From the NCBI RefSeq assembly GCF_900111935.1, contig NZ_FOYN01000001.1:1-64000 (forward strand): 64,000 nt of DNA, written 5' to 3'. Positions 60,965-64,000 of the stretch are shown one piece after another. Position 1 is the first letter of the stretch; every line of letters begins with the position of its first letter. Source of the DNA: Halorubrum sodomense. GTDB taxonomy: Archaea > Halobacteriota > Halobacteria > Halobacteriales > Haloferacaceae. Made by a program: the position numbers and the translations under genes. The notes under the pieces are model-generated. The model had not been told where the DNA came from and ran no database searches. It saw nothing but the letters and a program-made list of their open reading frames with translations.

Positions 60965-62248
60965 ATGGACCTCGCCATCGACGCCGCGGCCCCGGCGGCG
61001 CCAGACTGCGCCGCCGACGGGACGTGGCTCGCGTGTATCGAGTGCGACGAGACGTTCGCCCCGTTCGACGACGTCCGGTACACCTGCGACGACTGCGGCG
61101 GCCTGCTGGAAGTCCGGTACGCCGACCCGCCGACGTTCGACGAGTTCGGCGCGGGCGCGCCCTCCGACGGCCCCGACCGCGGCGTCTGGCGCTACCGCGA
61201 GGCGCTCCCCTTCGACCTCGGGGTCACCCTCCCCGAGGGCGACACCCCGCTCCACCGCGTCCCGCGCATCGAGGAGGCGGTCGGCGTCGACGCGCTCCGG
61301 ATCAAACACGAGGGGATGAACCCCACCGGCTCGTTCAAGGACCGCGGGATGACCGTCGGCGTCCGCGTCGCGAAGGAGCTCGGCGTCGGCGCGCTCGCGT
61401 GCGCCTCGACCGGCAACACGTCGGCCGCGCTCGCCGCGTACGGCGGGCGCGGCGACATGCAGACGCTCGTCCTCCTCCCGGCCGGGAAGGTCGCCGCCGG
61501 GAAGGTCGCGCAGGCGAGCCTCCACGGCGCGCGCATCCTGGAGGTCGACGGCAACTTCGACGCCTGTCTCGACATCGTCCAGGAGCTCGCCGCGCGCGGC
61601 GAGGCGTACCTGCTCAACTCGCTGAACCCGTTCCGCCTGGAGGGCCAGAAGACGATCGGCTTCGAGGTCTTAGAGGAGTTCTACGCCGATTACGGCGCGT
61701 TCCCGGACCGGATCGTCCTCCCCGTCGGCAACGCGGGCAACACCTCGGCGCTGTACAAGGGGTTCCGCGAGCTCGTCCAGTCGGGCGCGCTCGCCGTCGA
61801 CGAGGTCCCCAAGCTCACCGGGGTCCAGGCCGAGGGCGCCGCGCCGATGGTCGAGGCGATCGAAGAGGGGAACGACGAGATCCGGCGCTGGGAGGACGTC
61901 GAGACGCGCGCGACCGCGATCCGCATCGGCAACCCGGTCAACGCTCCGAAGGCGATCCCCGGCATCCGCAACACGAACGGCACCGCCGTCGCCGTGAGCG
62001 ACGACGAGATAACCGCCGCGCAGCGCCACCTCGCCAGCGAGGGCGTCGGCGTCGAGCCCGCGTCCGCGGCGAGCCTCGCCGGCCTGAAGAAGCTCCGGCG
62101 CTCCGGCGTCGTCGACGACGACGAGCGGGTCGTCTGCCTCACCACCGGCCACCTCCTCAAGGACCCCGACGCCGCCTACGAGGCCGGCGGCGATCCCGAG
62201 CCCGTCCCGAACGACGCCGACGCGGTCCTCGACCACATCAGAGGGTAA
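60965..62248 (+). CDS. thrC: Threonine synthase
   Basis: A 427-residue PLP enzyme making threonine from phosphohomoserine. An N-terminal zinc-ribbon-like segment (ACIECDE ... YTCDDCGG) is typical of archaeal ThrC. PLP Lys125 lies in NPTGSFKDRGMT; CASTGNTSAALAAYGGRG and LPVGNAGNTSALYKG bind the cofactor phosphate. An origin-box-like sequence is at its promoter. Confidence 0.96.
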   Translation: MDLAIDAAAPAAPDCAADGTWLACIECDETFAPFDDVRYTCDDCGGLLEVRYADPPTFDEFGAGAPSDGPDRGVWRYREALPFDLGVTLPEGDTPLHRVPRIEEAVGVDALRIKHEGMNPTGSFKDRGMTVGVRVAKELGVGALACASTGNTSAALAAYGGRGDMQTLVLLPAGKVAAGKVAQASLHGARILEVDGNFDACLDIVQELAARGEAYLLNSLNPFRLEGQKTIGFEVLEEFYADYGAFPDRIVLPVGNAGNTSALYKGFRELVQSGALAVDEVPKLTGVQAEGAAPMVEAIEEGNDEIRRWEDVETRATAIRIGNPVNAPKAIPGIRNTNGTAVAVSDDEITAAQRHLASEGVGVEPASAASLAGLKKLRRSGVVDDDERVVCLTTGHLLKDPDAAYEAGGDPEPVPNDADAVLDHIRG

Positions 62249-62401
62249 CCGCCGACTGCGGCTTCGGATTCGGATCCGGACTCCGATTCGTGCTCGGCGC
62301 CCACGCTTGACGCTCGACGTTCGACCCTTGACCCTCGACGCTCGGGCGTCCCACCGCGCCGGGCCAGCTATCATATACACAAGCACATACACAAACACGA
62401 G
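62249..62401. other. Gap with direct repeats before vapB
   Basis: Contains CTTGACGCTCGACGTTCGAC and a second, variant copy 21 bp on (62306-62347), then AT-rich ATCATATACACA. No gene. Confidence 0.5.
62375..62398. promoter_or_regulatory. Two 12-bp direct repeats at the vapB promoter
   Basis: ATACACAAGCAC then ATACACAAACAC, adjoining, ending three bases before the ATG. They are a probable binding site of VapB or VapBC for autoregulation, and also supply the AT-rich promoter core. Confidence 0.5.
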
Positions 62402-62734
62402 ATGCCAACGAAAACGATCGGCGTCCGCGAGGAGGTGTACGAGCGGCTTCGCGCCCGGAAGCGCGACGACGAGAGCGAGGGGGACTGGCGCGACGGGTTC
62501 GGGTCGCTGTCGACCGCGGAGACCGACTCGCTCCGCGAGGCCGCGAGGCGGTCGCGGGAGCGGTTCGACGAGTCGGCGGGCACCCGACAGGCCGCGGCGA
62601 TCGATCGGATGGCGGACGCGGGCGACGACGAGCCTCCGGACGGCGGCGCTGCCGCCGACACGAGCGACGACGGCACCGACGCGAACGACGTCGATTCCGA
62701 TGAGACGAACGACGCCGACGGAGGATCGGCATGA
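62402..62734 (+). CDS. VapB-type antitoxin
   Basis: A 110-residue protein. The N-terminus MPTKTIGVREEVYERLRARK is a ribbon-helix-helix-type antitoxin start; the rest is highly acidic (DDGTDANDVDSDETNDADGG), probably a disordered toxin-wrapping tail, longer than usual. It overlaps the toxin gene by ATGA. The direct repeats just upstream are the likely operator. Confidence 0.85.
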   Translation: MPTKTIGVREEVYERLRARKRDDESEGDWRDGFGSLSTAETDSLREAARRSRERFDESAGTRQAAAIDRMADAGDDEPPDGGAAADTSDDGTDANDVDSDETNDADGGSA

Positions 62735-63132
62735 CCCGGTACCTGCTCGACACCACGTTCCTGATCGACTACCTCGCCGGTACCGACGCCGTTCGGGAGT
62801 TCCTCGAAGCCCACGAGGACGGCGAGTTCGCGACGACCGCGATGAACTACAAGGAGGTCGCGGTCGGGCGGCGCCTCGACGGCGACTTCGACCCCGAGCG
62901 GCTCGCAGCCGCGTTCGCGTGGCTTGACGTGGTGCCGATCACGGGCGAGCACGCCCTCGCGGCGAGCGCGTTCGAGGCGGACCCGTACCGCTCCGACGAC
63001 CACACGAGGCGGGCCGTCGACGCGGCGACCGCGGACCTGCTCATCGCCGGAGTCGCCGACGCGGAGGGAATGACCGTCGTCGCGCGGACCGTCGACGACT
63101 TCGAGCCGTTCGTCCCGGTCGCCGCGTACTGA
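62731..63132 (+). CDS. VapC-type PIN-domain ribonuclease toxin
   Basis: A 133-residue PIN protein. Asp7 in LLDTTFLIDYL, Glu42 in NYKEVA, and Asp102 in TADLLIAG supply the acidic cluster, with Asp122/123 further on. It is likely a tRNA- or rRNA-cleaving nuclease restrained by the VapB partner. ATGA overlap with vapB. Convergent with serA. Confidence 0.9.
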   Translation: MTRYLLDTTFLIDYLAGTDAVREFLEAHEDGEFATTAMNYKEVAVGRRLDGDFDPERLAAAFAWLDVVPITGEHALAASAFEADPYRSDDHTRRAVDAATADLLIAGVADAEGMTVVARTVDDFEPFVPVAAY

Positions 63133-63138
63133 CCCCGA

Positions 63139-64000
<862 letters not shown>

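Overview
The window is haloarchaeal chromosome, most like Halorubrum or a close relative. This is judged from very high GC, an acidic proteome, 16S and 23S sequence, a tRNA-Ala(UGC) in the rRNA spacer, and many small protein families known only from Halobacteria. Genus-level placement is a guess. Most genes are chromosomal core. Translation is mostly leaderless or coupled through ATGA, GTGA and TAATG overlaps.

Layout. 1-3088: the 5' part of 23S, the spacer tRNA-Ala, 16S and the rRNA promoter region, all on the minus strand. 3.1-17.9 kb: housekeeping and small haloarchaeal genes (MC1 chromatin protein, pyrD, valS, hemB, a PHP phosphoesterase, PspAB and others). Two copies of a GC-rich dispersed repeat lie in opposite orientation around a ferredoxin-like gene. 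17.9-23.3 kb: replication neighbourhood, with the PolD small subunit, signal peptidase I, orc1/cdc6 and an origin (inverted origin recognition boxes around an AT-rich unwinding element). 23.3-34.4 kb: an accessory catabolic block holding a CaiB/BaiF CoA transferase, a thiolase-fold protein without its catalytic cysteine, a DUF35 partner, a TetR regulator, an amidohydrolase, a FAH-family protein, a TatD-like hydrolase, a BNR-repeat protein and a DoxX-like protein. An MNT/HEPN toxin-antitoxin pair sits inside it. Three intergenic regions of the block share the palindrome TTTACCnnnnGGTAAA, so it looks like one TetR regulon. 34.5-36.3 kb: the arvA-arvB-arvC (oapABC) trio. 36.6-64 kb: core genes (lysC, a split MgtE pair, hel308-cgi121, tRNA-Gln, purO, an S9 peptidase, cstA, an ArsA/Get3-like ATPase, a COG0523 GTPase, upp, thrC, the 3' part of serA), an AT-rich foreign-looking gene, a fourth dispersed repeat and a VapBC pair.

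The best candidate for an undescribed system is the TetR-controlled block beside the origin. A CoA transferase would activate an acid. The cysteine-less thiolase plus DUF35 protein would then act as a retro-aldolase of the Ltp2-DUF35 type rather than as a thiolase. Amidohydrolase and FAH enzymes would process the rest of the substrate. Other points of interest are origin-box-like sequences scattered far from the origin, the dispersed repeat family, and an array of four hairpins inside one repeat copy.
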